A stretch of 64,000 bases of DNA from Amorphochlora amoebiformis (GCA_054601695.1 BAAHQB010000006.1:1240001-1304000); one strand, 5' to 3'. Counted from the stretch's first letter, positions 1 through 17,272 are shown. Translations and numbers: made by a program. The notes: a model not told the origin generated them from the sequence alone.

Positions 1-17
1 AAATATAGATATTATAC

Positions 18-73
<56 letters not shown>

Positions 74-276
74 GTATATACATATAAACATCTATATATG
101 AATATATATATATATATATATATATATTACATGTATATACATATACACATACATATCTAAAAATACATATATACTATACATATATATATTTATATAACCA
201 TTTCGCACAAAATCAGCTGCAGATGAGGCCCTATGAAACGCCACGACCTTTAATATAATGTTTACATATATCTACC

Positions 277-310
<34 letters not shown>

Positions 311-545
311 TATTATGTATATATAAATATGCATATATATATATATATATTATATATATATATATATATATATTCATATGATATATATATATATATATAT
401 ATGTATTTAAATATATATGTGTGTGTATATATTAACTGCATCAAAGAGTGCTTGGAGTATGCATCCCCCTCCTGCAGGAGATCCCTGAGTAAATGTAGAT
501 ATTATATATACATGCATTATATAGTTCTATACATATATGTGTGAG
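1..545. repeat. AT-rich simple sequence with small unique islands
   Basis: Mostly (AT)n and imperfect TATA/TATG runs. A unique island at about 200-260 contains mixed-composition sequence with no convincing gene signal. A second island at 430-490 is treated separately as a possible exon. Confidence 0.8.
437..484 (-). CDS. candidate minus-strand exon, unknown gene
   Basis: On the minus strand an acceptor-like ACTCAG is followed by 48 open nucleotides and a GTTAAT donor. Two frames are open: one gives [16 protein letters not shown] (phase 0 at both ends), the other [15 protein letters not shown]. The phase-0 reading could follow the candidate exon at 1362-1402, so it may be a more distal exon of the gene at 1.45-4.13 kb if that gene does not stop at 1451. 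No family is recognised. Confidence 0.3.
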
Positions 546-725
<180 letters not shown>

Positions 726-730
726 CTCAT

Positions 731-964
731 GGGGGGGGGCGCGCGCGCGCGCGCGCGCGCGCGCGCGCGCGCGCGCGCGCGCGCGCGCGCGCGCGCGCGC
801 GCGCGCGCGCGCGCGCGCGCGCGCGCGCGCGCGCGCGGGGGGGGGGGGGGGGGGGGGCGCGCGCGCGCGCGCGCGCGCGCGCGCGCGCGCGCGCGCGCGC
901 GCGCGCGCGCGCGCGCGCGCGCGCGCGCGCGCGCGCGCGCGCGCGCGCGCGCGCGCGCGCGCGG
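731..964. repeat. (GC)n tract split by a G homopolymer
   Basis: A run of G, then about 100 bp of alternating GC, a run of about 20 G, then about 105 bp more of alternating GC. In an AT-dominated genome this is extreme. Alternating GC and TG are the classic Z-DNA-forming sequences. The RARA ORFs read from it are artefacts. Confidence 0.95.
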
Positions 965-977
965 CGCGTGTGTGTGT

Positions 978-1011
<34 letters not shown>

Positions 1012-1076
1012 ATATATATATGTACTTATATATTACATTACGTTATAATGTATTAAATATATATATATATATATAC

Positions 1077-1127
<51 letters not shown>

Positions 1128-1361
1128 GTGTGTGTACTTGTATGTATAGTAATATATATGTACATACATACTTGTATATATATATATATATACGTATATA
1201 TATATATATATATATATATTATTTTAGATACATATATACATTTATACATGCACAATAAATAAATTTTATACGTTTATATACATGTATCTTTATATAATAT
1301 GCATCACATTTATATATATATATATATATTATACATTCGAGCACAAGAGTATAAAATACAC
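965..1361. repeat. (TG)n and (AT)n simple sequence
   Basis: TG-rich sequence, then long AT runs and TATG/TACA mixtures. Nothing coding is seen before the candidate exon at 1362. Confidence 0.8.
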
Positions 1362-1402
1362 CTTTGGAGTATCGCGGGACATATGACTTTCGCTTCTGCA
1401 CC
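1362..1402 (-). CDS. candidate minus-strand exon, unknown gene
   Basis: Minus-strand segment between a CATAG acceptor and a GTGTAT donor. One frame gives CRSESHMSRDTPK (phase 1 in, 0 out), another VQKRKSYVPRYSK. The first would join in frame to the exon at 1451-1494 if that exon used an internal GTTTGT donor instead of its stop codon. It therefore either belongs to the 1.45-4.13 kb gene or to a separate downstream gene. Confidence 0.35.
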
Positions 1403-1450
1403 CTATGTATATACATCAATCATATATATATATGTATACATACATATCTA

Positions 1451-1584
1451 TCATTGTTTCGAATCCAACAAACTTCTTCCAACAACCGGACGATCTGTAT
1501 TGACTACTAATATACTACCGGTAAACCGGACAATATATATGTGTATATGTGTGTATTGAAATATACATGTATATATATACATAT

Positions 1585-1630
<46 letters not shown>

Positions 1631-1696
1631 CGCACCTGCAGCAGCAGAGTTGTTAGCAGAGGTGGATCGACTGCCATCCTATATATCGATATATCG

Positions 1697-1746
<50 letters not shown>

Positions 1747-1768
1747 ATACGTATGTATATAGATGTAT

Positions 1769-1814
<46 letters not shown>

Positions 1815-1872
1815 ATGTATGTATATATTTTCAATATATATAAATATATATATGTATATATATAATTATATA

Positions 1873-1924
<52 letters not shown>

Positions 1925-1978
1925 GTGTATACATATATATATATATAGTATATTTTTGTGTATATATATATATATATG

Positions 1979-2018
<40 letters not shown>

Positions 2019-2128
2019 AGAGTGAGATAGAATTACAGAAGACAAGAGGTAGAGAAACAAAAAACTACAGTGCATATAACATACATACATACATACTATA
2101 TATTTATATTTATATATATATATATATA

Positions 2129-2185
<57 letters not shown>

Positions 2186-2451
2186 TACATATATATATAC
2201 TAACTATAGGTAACACATATAAACCCACACCCACACACAAACACGCGAGATATAGAAATGTTAAGTTAATAACCATCATTTTCACCTTATTTTCTCCGTA
2301 CTGCTCATAGGCCCTCTTCCCTACCATTCCCGCGAATGCTTCGAGTGCTACAGACTGCGTGTGTTCAAATAGCTGTTTCTATCTCATGTACATGTACATA
2401 CTATTTTTTCAATTCGATAGGTATGGAGAGTGTCTGTATATATAAATTTAC

Positions 2452-2503
<52 letters not shown>

Positions 2504-2587
2504 ATGTGTTTAAGCTGTTTGTTTATATCTCATGTACTTACTATCTGTCAATTAGATCTGTATGGAGGTGGTGTATGTATGAGTATA

Positions 2588-2636
<49 letters not shown>

Positions 2637-2761
2637 ATATGTATATGTGTGTATGTGTGTATGTATACATTTATTTATACGTGTATATATGCCATTATAT
2701 TTTTAGGTTTTGTGTATATAGTTGTAGTTGAGTATATGGGTGTGGGGTGATTTATTGTGAC

Positions 2762-2792
<31 letters not shown>

Positions 2793-2801
2793 ATATATAT
2801 A

Positions 2802-2839
<38 letters not shown>

Positions 2840-2842
2840 GTA

Positions 2843-2941
<99 letters not shown>

Positions 2942-2990
2942 TTATATGGTGTGGAGAGATTTGTTGTGACACTTTTTTACTGGGATATGC

Positions 2991-3035
<45 letters not shown>

Positions 3036-3058
3036 TATGCGTTATATGTATATACATA

Positions 3059-3107
<49 letters not shown>

Positions 3108-3177
3108 ATATATATAACTCTCCCAACCTGCTAGTTAATGCACATGTGCTATTATCATCTTAATTATAAATATATGT

Positions 3178-3211
<34 letters not shown>

Positions 3212-3254
3212 AGAATATATATATATATATATATATATTTTATATTATACAAAC

Positions 3255-3294
<40 letters not shown>

Positions 3295-3394
3295 GTAAAC
3301 CTCTCTCAATCCTGCTAATTTATGCACGTGTTCGATTATCATCTTCTCAAACGCACGGGGGCCAAGAGAGTTCAGATAGCTCCTATATTACATG

Positions 3395-3436
<42 letters not shown>

Positions 3437-3441
3437 CATTA

Positions 3442-3484
<43 letters not shown>

Positions 3485-3571
3485 TACACACACATATATA
3501 TACTACACACATATATATAATATAATACACGCTATATATATAATATAATATGTAGTATTCATATCGTATAT

Positions 3572-3612
<41 letters not shown>

Positions 3613-3717
3613 GGTATCTATATTTGATAGCAGATATGAGTGAAAATGACCGGAATTGATTCAGAAAGGCGTCGTACTCACTGTGCTTCTTATCGCACCT
3701 ACTGTTTTAACATATGC

Positions 3718-3798
<81 letters not shown>

Positions 3799-4130
3799 TA
3801 TACATATATACACATATATATATTGACATAAACATGTACACCAAAACAAAATATCACACTTAACCATGTAATCTCTGAAGAATAACCAACCCGACAAATT
3901 AAAAAAAAAATATATAAAATACACATACCTAGTGTTCCACTTCCCGCCCCCTCCTCTCGCCCTGCCCCCCCCCCCCCCCCAGTGGAGCTTCCTCCCCCTC
4001 CCCCTCCCCCGAGGTTATGAACGGTGTGGTTATAGGTGGAGAAGCCCATGGAACGTGTTGATTTTCGGCTTGGGAAGTTTGAACTGGGGCTTGACTGAGT
4101 GTGTGTATGAGAGGAGTGCTTGATGAGAGT
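1451..4130 (-). CDS. multi-exon gene, unknown family, 3' end of gene
   Basis: Exons in transcript order are about 4130-3929, 3874-3842, 3701-3651, 3382-3301, 2354-2286, 1678-1636 and 1494-1451. The last five introns join without phase conflict, and the last exon ends in TGA at 1451-1453. The first exon gives a Ser/Thr/Pro-rich stretch ([18 protein letters not shown]) then a Gly/Glu-rich run crossing a C16 homopolymer at 3965-3980, so its frame into the next exon is unsure. The following exons read [26 protein letters not shown], then [16 protein letters not shown] continuing to KLAGLRE, then [19 protein letters not shown] do not recognise the family; the amphipathic middle part suggests a helical domain. 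The start is not seen. Introns are pure AT simple sequence. Confidence 0.6.
2369..2580. repeat. local direct duplication (2369-2440 and 2511-2580)
   Basis: Two related segments of about 70 bp start with AGCTGTTT, share TATCTCATGTAC and a TATGGAG motif, and are separated by an (AT)n tract. They sit in an intron just upstream, in transcript terms, of the exon at 2286-2354. Confidence 0.6.
3115..3170 (-). repeat. decayed copy of an exon's donor side
   Basis: The segment resembles the 3' end of the exon at 3301-3382 together with its donor region. Shared blocks include CCTGCTA and ATTATCATCTT. It lies downstream of the real exon in transcript direction, inside the intron. Confidence 0.65.
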
Positions 4131-4740
<610 letters not shown>

Positions 4741-5830
4741 AGGGTACATACAGAGAGAGATTAGAGCGAGAGAGATTAGAGCGAGAGAGATTAGAGCGAG
4801 AGAGATTAGAGCGAGAGAGATTAGAGCGAGAGAGATTAGAGCGAGAGAGATTAGAGCGAGAGAGATTAGAGCGAGAGAGATTAGAGCGAGAGAGATTAGA
4901 GCGAGAGATTTAAAGCTAGTGAGCAAGGGGGAGAGAGAGCCTAGAGAGAGAGAGATTAGAGAGAGAGAGACTAGAGAGAGAGAGAGACTAGAGAGAGAGA
5001 GACTAGAGAGAGAGAGACTAGAGAGAGAGAGACTAGAGAGAGAGAGATTAGAGAGAGAGAGACGAGAGAGAGAGAGAGATTAGAGAGAGAGAGACTAGAG
5101 AGAGAGAGAGACTAGAGAGAGAGAGACTAGAGAGAGAGAGACTAGAGAGAGAGAGACTAGAGAGAGAGAGACTAGAGAGAGAGAGACTAGAGAGAGAGAG
5201 ACTAGAGAGAGAGAAACTAGAGAGAGAGAGATTAGAGAGAGAGAGACGAGAGAGAGAGAGAGATTAGAGAGAGAGAGACTAGAGAGAGAGAGAGACTAGA
5301 GAGAGAGAGACTAGAGAGAGAGAGACTAGAGAGAGAGAGACTAGAGAGAGAGAGACTAGAGAGAGAGAGACTAGAGAGAGAGAGACTAGAGAGAGAGAGA
5401 CTAGAGAGAGAGAGACTAGAGAGAGAGAAACTAGAGAGAGAGGGATTAGAGAGAGAGAGACGAGAGAGAGAGAGATTAGAGAGAGAGAGACTAGAGAGAG
5501 AGAGAGACTAGAGAGAGAGAGACTAGAGAGAGAGAGAGACTAGAGAGAGAAAAACTAGAGAGAGAGAGACTAGAGAGAGAGAGACTAGAGAGAGAGAAAG
5601 AGACTAGAGAGAGAGAGACTAGAGAGAGAGAGACTAGAGAGAGAGAGACTAGAGAAAGCGAGACTAGAGAGAGTCTAGAGAGAGACTAGAGAGAGAAAGA
5701 GACTAGATAGAGAGACACTAGATAGGAGAGAGACTAGAGAGAAAGAGAGAGAGAGCGCGCTGAAGGGAGAGAGAGCGCGCTCAGGGGAGAGAGAGCGCGC
5801 TCAAGGGAGAGAGAGCGCGCTCAAGGGAGA
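4741..5830. repeat. GA-rich minisatellite with higher-order structure
   Basis: Three adjacent arrays. About 4755-4910 is a 15-bp unit (AGAGATTAGAGCGAG), which explains the ALISL 5-residue repeat on the other strand. About 4940-5740 is a roughly 14-bp unit (AGAGAGAGAGACTA) with variants. About 5741-5830 is a 20-bp unit ending in GCGCGCTCAAGG. A marker block, GATTAGAG then GACGAGAG, recurs near 5047, 5230 and 5444, so the 14-bp array was amplified in blocks of roughly 180-215 bp. Confidence 0.9.
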
Positions 5831-6240
5831 GACGAGAAGATAGATATATTTATATATATATATATATATATAGATATATATATATGTATGTATGTATGTA
5901 TGTATATATATATATATGTATTAGTATATATGTACACATACGTATACATATTATATATACACATATATATGTACACATATTTGTATCCATATACGTATAC
6001 AGATGTAAAAAGATAAGGCTACATTTGTGGGCTTAGTAGTAGAAGGGAGAGGAGGAATCGAAAGAAGAACATTAGATGCATCAACCTAACCGAAACGAAC
6101 AAAATAAAAAAAAAAAACAAAATAAGATAAAAAAATAAATAAAAATAAAAATTAAAAATTCGGTCTTCCAAAAAACTTCCAAAATTCTTCCAACACGCAT
6201 ACATTCATTCATACAGATACTTGCTCTCAATATGCACTTG
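5831..6240. repeat. AT-rich spacer
   Basis: AT and TATG runs to 6000, then mixed sequence with an A-rich patch around 6100-6160. No gene recognised. Confidence 0.6.
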
Positions 6241-7135
6241 ATTGGTTAAGTTTAGGGGTTACGGGTTAGGGCTACAGTTAGGGTTAGGGTTAGAGGTTAG
6301 GTTTAAGGCTATGGTTAAGCTTAGGGTTAGGGTTATAATTAGGGTTAAGAGTTAGCGTTAGGGATGGGGGTGAAGATATGGTTAGGGTTAGGGTTAGGGT
6401 TATAGGGGTGATGATATGGCTAGGGTTAGGGTTAGGGTAAGGGTTAGGATCAGATTATTCAGCATGTCTTAGTCCGAGGACCATTGATTCCTCCACAGTG
6501 TAGGTGTGAAGGTTAGGGTTAGAGTTAGGGTTAGGGTTTGGGATAAGGCTGAGGACATGGTTAGGGTTAGGGTTAGGGTTAGGGTTGGGTTAGGGTTAGA
6601 ATTAGGGTTAGGGTTAGAATTAGGGTTAGGGTTAGGGATAAAGGTAATGACATGGTTAGGGTTAGGGTTAGGGCTAGGGTTAGGGTTGGGTTCAGATTAG
6701 TGTTAGGGATAGCGGTAAAGATATGGTTAGGGTTAGGGTTAGGGTTGGAGGGAGGGCTAGGGTTGGTTAAGGTTAGGGTTAGGGATACGGATGAAGCATG
6801 GTTAGGGTTAGGGTTAGGTTAGGGTTGGAGGTTAGGGTTAGGGATAGGGTTAGGGATAGGGGTAAGGGCTAGGGTTAGGGCTAGGGCTAAGATTAGGGTT
6901 GGGTTAAGGTTAGGGTTAGGGATAGGAGTAAGACATGGTTAGGGTTAGGGTTAGGGTTGTAGGGATACGGATGAAGCATGGTTAGGGTTAGGGTTAGGGT
7001 TAGGGTTGGGGGTTAGGGTTGGGTTAGGGTTCGGGTTAGGGATAGGGGTAAAGACATGGTTAGGGTTAGGGTTAGGGATAGGGTTAGGGTTGGGGTTAGT
7101 GTTAGGGTTAGGATTCGGGTTAGGGTTTGGGGTAC
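6241..7135 (+). repeat. interstitial telomere-type array, TTAGGG strand
   Basis: About 0.9 kb of TTAGGG units with many variants (TTAGGGA, TTGGG, CTAGGG). A second motif, GGGTAAAGACATGG and close variants, recurs about every 60-130 bp (for example near 6365, 6410, 6545, 6640, 6715, 6790, 6925, 7045), so the array has a compound higher-order unit. A conserved 43-bp element lies at 6448-6490. The array ends directly at the last exon seen of the BTB gene. Confidence 0.9.
6448..6490 (-). repeat. 43-bp telomere-array-associated element, copy 1
   Basis: Non-telomeric block containing AGATTATTCAGCATGTC, matching in reverse complement the blocks at 33411-33453 and 41543-41586. All three are flanked by telomere-type repeats. 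Confidence 0.85.
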
Positions 7136-10420
<3,285 letters not shown>

Positions 10421-11460
10421 GGCTTAACATCCAGAACAATCGTGCGCCAAAACCAAAGCACTTTACATATATTTGATATAATTTACACTTATTTATAGAT
10501 GAGTATGTACATGAGTAAAGGAGAAGGTAGAAACTGAGGCAAAGCCTTCAAACTACTCCAGCTCAGTGAAACCGTGTAGAAGAGGGTAAACCGATCCCCA
10601 GGAGAGAGAGAGTGAGCAGAGGAAACGCAGAAAGCCGGAAAATCGAAAAAGGGGCTTTAAATCTGAAGACTCTCACCGCAAAAGATGCCCGGACAAGAAG
10701 CTATTCGCATGGCCGCTCATTAAACTGTGTATTCTTCTCTCTGCACCCTATTTCCCCCAAGGAAGACTTTTTACCCAAAAATTACGACAATAAAGGACAA
10801 ACAACACAGATCACACAACCACACAGTAATGAGAACCTCAAACCTCCCGAACCCCGACAGTCGGAAAAATGAACGCGAAGAACCTGTGACCTTATTCACC
10901 CCTTGTTCAGAAATGTATGCAGGGAGGGGGATAGGAAGAGGAAAAAGGGGGGTAGCAGACAAAGTGCCGATGGCTGATGGCGACGGCTCACTGGCGGGGG
11001 GTTATGACTGACACGTGAATGTCCCGGGGAAGTCCTGAAGCGTGATAAGGCGCGTGACACCACTTGCTGGCACGTGCGCTATATCGGGAATGCACCTTGC
11101 GAACAGATCACCGGATAAAGAGCTAAATTCTTGATATAAAAAGGTAGGGGCGAAGGAAAGGGACGGGAAGAGGCGGAAAGTGAGGGAGAGAGGGAGAAGA
11201 AAGGGTGAGGAGGAAGTTTATGCTGTGAAAAATGAAAATTTTCGAACGCAATAGTAAGTTCGCAAAATCTTCTAGGATTAGATGCAATCAAAGCCTCCTC
11301 CTCTGCCCACCTCTCCTGTCCCAGTATCTACATCTCCTTCGCCCTGGAAAAACCAGAAGAATGATAACCATTCCGTTCTTGTGAAGGGGCTGGAGGGAAG
11401 TTGGGGGCTAGTGTTCGGAGCGTTGGGCTGGAAGATGATACATTGGGTATAGAATATATC
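10421..11460. other. GC-normal island, content unassigned
   Basis: About 1 kb of complex sequence unlike its AT flanks. Several short frames are open. A plus frame from about 10600 reads RKRRKPENRKRGFKSEDSH, followed by a hydrophobic patch (LFAWPLIKLCILLSA). A minus frame near 11290-11350 reads GEGDVDTGTGEVGRGGGFD after an acceptor. None chains to a neighbour with confidence. It may hold the 5' part or promoter of the BTB gene, a transposon remnant, or a separate gene. Confidence 0.4.
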
Positions 11461-11804
11461 TCATATATATATATATATTTTTATATATATATATATATAT
11501 ATATACATATATATGTATGTATATATATATATATATATATAATATGAATATATACTAGCATATATTTTAGATATTCATAGATTTATACATATACATACAC
11601 ATATATATATATATGTATATATATATATATGTATGTATATGTGTATATATAATATAGAAGTATTTATCTGTATACACATACATATATATATATATATGTA
11701 TTATATACAAGTATTTATCTTCATATACATGTACAACCCATACATATACAATATATATATATATATACATATATAGAGAGAGAGAGAGAGAGAGACATAC
11801 ATAA

Positions 11805-11856
<52 letters not shown>

Positions 11857-11972
11857 ATATATGTATATATATATATATATAATATATATATATATATGTG
11901 TATATATATATATATATCGTTCTTACAATATGGTATGGTCATTGAATAGAAAAGCGCTCAACTCGCATGTAA

Positions 11973-12036
<64 letters not shown>

Positions 12037-12040
12037 CAAC
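11461..12040. repeat. AT-rich simple sequence
   Basis: (AT)n and TATG runs with a short GA patch near 11775. A small unique patch at 11930-11970 shows no gene signal. Confidence 0.8.
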
Positions 12041-12056
12041 GAACATAAACTCTCAG

Positions 12057-12097
12057 GTTCCGGCTGTAGCGAAGCGATTGAAATCAATGATATTAAA
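12057..12097 (+). CDS. candidate plus-strand exon
   Basis: A CTCAG acceptor is followed by an open segment, [13 protein letters not shown], and a GTAACC donor. The minus strand is also open. If real it may be an early exon of the membrane-protein gene that continues at 14109. Phase 1 in, 0 out. Confidence 0.3.
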
Positions 12098-12121
12098 GTA
12101 ACCTACACTCACATCTCACAT

Positions 12122-12371
12122 TAGTCGAAAATCCAACCCTAGCACATTCACCTAAGATCCTTACACTAGCTCCAGAATTTATCCCATCCTAGTACCTTTC
12201 CATACCCAAACCTTTCTAGTACCTTTACATACCGAAACCTTCGAACCAAAGAGCATTCACCTTTATTCTAACCCTAACCTACAAAAAGGCTAACCTAGTC
12301 CTAGATGTATTTACACATTATACAGGGAGATATACCCGTTTGTATATGTAGAATACATTTATTTTTATATT

Positions 12372-12410
<39 letters not shown>

Positions 12411-12720
12411 GTACGTTATATATCCTTTATCGCATAGATGAAAAAACTATTTATTTGCATCTTTAAGGATTCCAAGGCATCATCTAACATGAGGGGTACC
12501 GAGAAGGTCTTTTCCAAACCATACCATATCATAAACCGTACCCTACTCCTAACCCTAACCCTAACCCCGACCCTCTCAAACCTCTCCAACCCCAACAATA
12601 GCCCTTACCTTTACCCTTTTCTTAGGCGATTGCTGAGTTGAATAAGTGTACCTCTCTTCTCGAAGAGCTGTAGAACCCTAACGCTTACCTTACCCTTACC
12701 CTAGTTCTAACTTGGCGTAA
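12122..12720. repeat. degenerate CCCTAA-like sequence
   Basis: From 12122 to 12310 loosely repeated motifs such as CCTAGTACCTTTCCATACC and CTAACCCTA occur. AT sequence follows, and 12540-12710 has a few clean CCCTAA units among diverged ones. It looks like an old, eroding telomere-type array. Confidence 0.6.
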
Positions 12721-12767
12721 TGGCCGTACAAACGAAGAAGTATGTCTTGGATGAATATACAAGCATG

Positions 12768-12807
<40 letters not shown>

Positions 12808-13009
12808 TATAAAAATATATAATATATATATAATATATATATATAATATATATATATGTGTGTACGTGTGCGTGTATGTATATTTTATATATATATATAT
12901 ATATATTATATATGTGTGTGTGTGTGTGTGTAAGTATGTATATATCTACATTCATGGATACAATTACATGTGTGATTTATGTATTTATACTATATGAAGG
13001 TGCACAAAG

Positions 13010-13057
13010 ATCGGCACTGATGAAGACAATAAGAAATTAAGAGACCAAATCCAAGCG
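13010..13057 (+). CDS. candidate plus-strand coiled-coil exon
   Basis: Between an AAAG acceptor and a GTAGTA donor lies a 16-codon phase-0 segment, [16 protein letters not shown]. This has coiled-coil character like the exons at 14109 and 14320, so it may belong to the same gene. Its exit phase (0) does not match the entry phase of 14109, so an unseen exon would be needed. Confidence 0.4.
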
Positions 13058-13063
13058 GTAGTA

Positions 13064-13099
<36 letters not shown>

Positions 13100-13210
13100 T
13101 ATATATATATATATACATATATATATTTGTATATTATATATTATATATGTTTTTATATGTATATAAAAATATATATACAAATATATTAATAATATTTATA
13201 TATGTATATA

Positions 13211-13286
<76 letters not shown>

Positions 13287-13345
13287 TATTATATACATAC
13301 TACATATATATATTTATATATATATATATATGTACATATATATAC

Positions 13346-13415
<70 letters not shown>

Positions 13416-13438
13416 ATTTAAAAAAATATATATAATAT

Positions 13439-13482
<44 letters not shown>

Positions 13483-14108
13483 GGGCATGTAAAATATATA
13501 TATATATATACATATATATATGTATATAAATATATATTGTGATGCATATCAATGTATTATATGTGAATGTATGTATATGAACACAACTGCATACACACAT
13601 ACACATACATACATATATTATATATATATATATATACATATACATATACATTATATATATATATGTGTGTAGATACAAATTACACATATACACATACATA
13701 TTACATATAGATACAGATACATATACACACATATTTTTACATACATATATAATATATATATACACGTATGTATGTTATTTACTAGACATATTTATGTATA
13801 TATAAATGTATAAACCCAAAAAAATACCTAACATACTTGCACATAGACACTATGTTTAAATAATCCGACTATGTATAATGCATGCATATATTTATAATAT
13901 ACAATATATGTACAAAAATAATATCAGTTTCAAGTTTATCCGTATTATATAATACAAATAATATTAGCATATATATATATATACAAATATATTATCTAAT
14001 ACATATGCACATACATAGTATTAAATGTCTATAGAGAGAGAGAAATAGATAGATAGATAATAGAGATATAATTTAAACCTACCGTACTTTTCCCAAAGGT
14101 AAGCAAAG
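13058..14108. repeat. AT-rich intronic or intergenic sequence
   Basis: (AT)n blocks to about 13540, then TATG/TACA sequence. From 13800 to 14100 it is AT-rich but less repetitive. No supported exon. Confidence 0.7.
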
Positions 14109-14222
14109 AGGGCGAGTACGTATTCAAGGCAATATATCAGCAGCTAAGGTATTCAAACCTCAACATTCATTTGAGACAATAAGCCAAAACCTAATGTGTA
14201 CATGTCATATGCATACATATAA

Positions 14223-14278
<56 letters not shown>

Positions 14279-15122
14279 ATATATAATACATATATTCATA
14301 CATATATACACAACACCAGGAAGGACCAAGCACCCGAGACCTTAAGTCGAATGGCTTGGTTTCGCGCCGAGTTAGACCGGTAAAAAACAGTTCTCCTTAG
14401 CCTTGACCCCGGGCTTAACCCTAACACTATTCTTACGGATTTAACCCTGATTCTCTAATAGAGCGATAAAAACGGGCGTTAAAGCGAAGGGAAGGGGTAA
14501 ATAGGAAAGAGGGAGAGAGAACAGAGATAGTAAGAGGAAGGATGCAAGAGTTAGAGGATGGGGATTATGAGAGGACATGGGGGTTTACAGCTCATCGATT
14601 ATGTGCAGCGGCCCGTGTAGATGTATACATAGGGTTTACAAGTCTAAATATGATGTGTATTGACCGTGTAAATATCTTGCTTTCCCATGAAAAACATACA
14701 AACTGACCATGCAAGTAAACAATGCCCATTCACAGGGAGAGCTTATGCTAACATATTTTTTTTTTTTAACGTATTACCTAACCAGGTTTAAGAAGATCCG
14801 ACTGAGGGTTCCGATGGACACCCACCAATCCAAACACACTCCCGTAGCTAGCCCTTCCTCAAGGGTCTCTTACCCCTTTGGGGACGCGGGAGACCTGTCG
14901 ACACAGAGTGTGAAAGGCGTGAATAATACGGTGAGTAGTATGAACGAGAGCCATATGTCGCCTGTTGCGAGACAGATTCTGGTGCCCTCGACCCCCACTG
15001 TGCATTCGCCGGCTCATCGGAAGAAGGGAGAGAAGGCGACGTATATACCTTCGAAGGTTATTTTTGTGGTTGGTGGGTTGGTGAGGTGGTTTTGTGCGAG
15101 TTGTGTGTTTATGAATGTGCGC

Positions 15123-15166
<44 letters not shown>

Positions 15167-15911
15167 TAGGTGTATATGTATGCATACACCTCTGTACGTT
15201 TACACAAATAAACATATACACACACACATATTATATACATACATATATATATATATATATGTATCATATATACATACAGCCAATATATGTTTATATTTAT
15301 GACGTAAACATAGAGGGAGAGAAAGTCGGAAGAAAGCGTTAAGATTGAAGCTATGCACTGGGAGGCGGTATGAAACCTCCACACTAAATATAAAATATTT
15401 ATATGTATGTATATATATATATATATACACCTTAACTTTTTACGATAAATACACCCAGATGGGTTTGATTATTCTACCCCATGTATAACATTCAGATGTA
15501 CATACATGCATACACATATCACACATCACATCCACAACATACACACCGCAACACATATTCCAGTTTCTCTGCCGCACACCAAAGTGGGTGAGACTGCTCG
15601 GCGTTATGTTCGGGCTAATTGTCATCATATACTCCCTCTATGAGCTCGCCGTGTAAGTCTCCACCTACGTTTCTTCACACCCACTGTTAACGTGTTGCGA
15701 CCTTTGCTGTGGATTATGACTCTATGTATACATTTCTGTTTCAAACTTGATGTTTTTGGATGGGGTCAGTGTGACATGTTAGGATGTAACCGCCTTCGTT
15801 GGCTATCTTTACATGGCCACGATTTGTTTTACACTTACGTTGAGGTTATAGGTGTATGTCGAGTACCATCAAATGCACACATATATACGTGTATCAATGT
15901 TTTATATATAT

Positions 15912-15956
<45 letters not shown>

Positions 15957-16313
15957 GTAAGTATATATATATATATATATATAATATATATATATAATAT
16001 ACATATATATATACGTACAACCCTTTGTTCTGGCTATGACGTAGCTATGCTTACTTAGGGTATTGGAGGTTTAAGAGCTACGGTTACGCTAGTAGAGTAG
16101 GTTATCAGGGTTATACATTGGTTTTGGTGTTAGCGCTAGAATCAGTATCACTTGTTATGTATAATATACGTAGTTATATAGGAATGGTCGATGATAAATC
16201 TCTTTTTCTCTTTCTCATCGTCTCTCCACCTCCTTTTCCTAAGCTGCAATTCCTTCCTCTCTTCCCCTCTCTTTCCCTCTCTTTTCCCCTCTTTCTCCCT
16301 CTTTCTCCCTCTT

Positions 16314-16345
<32 letters not shown>

Positions 16346-17131
16346 TCTTTCTCCCTCTTTCTCTCTCTCTTTCTCTCTCTCTTTCTCCCTCTTTCTCTCT
16401 CTCTTTCTCCCTCTTTCTCTCTCTCTTTCTCTCTCCCTTTCTCTCTCTCTTTTTCTCTCTCTTTCACTCTCTCTCTCTTCTCCTCTCTTTCTCTCTCTTC
16501 CCTTATTAAATTCCTCTCTCACTTAATGTCCTTGTTGTATTTCTTTACAACCATGTATACATATATATATATATACATATAAATATACATTCACATACAT
16601 ATATATATATAGTTTCAACTCAAGAGTATTCGGCGACGCGGTGCGGTATGTTATTTTCCTCGGGTTCGGGCTACTGGTCATACTGGCTGAGTTTAGGTTA
16701 TGAGTCACCTATAGCTTCGATCTTGCTCGATTTAACTCTCTCAAATCTCTCAAATCTCTCAAATCTCTCAAATCTTTCAAATTTCTGGTTTCTCTCTCAT
16801 TTCTCTCTCTTTTTTTCTATCTCTCTCCTCTCTCTCTCTCTTTCCTCTCTTCTCTCTCTCTCTCTCTCTCTTTCCTCTCTTCTCTCTCTCTCTCTCTCTT
16901 TCCTCTCTTTCCTCTCTTCTCTCTCTCTCTCTCTCTTTCCTCTCTTCTCTCTCTCTATATTCTCTCTTTTTCTCTCTCTTTCCTTGATTTCTTCTCTCCC
17001 TCTCTCTCTTCTCTTTCTCTTTCTCTCTTTCCTCTGTGTTTTATTTCCCTTTTTATGTAGGTGTATGTATGTGCATAATAAATATGATTATGTAGAGTAT
17101 TATGTATGTACGAATAAAAATCATATATTCA

Positions 17132-17167
<36 letters not shown>

Positions 17168-17224
17168 GAGAGAGAGAGACAGTATACTTTGGTACACATA
17201 TAACATACATATTCATGATTGTAG

Positions 17225-17272
<48 letters not shown>

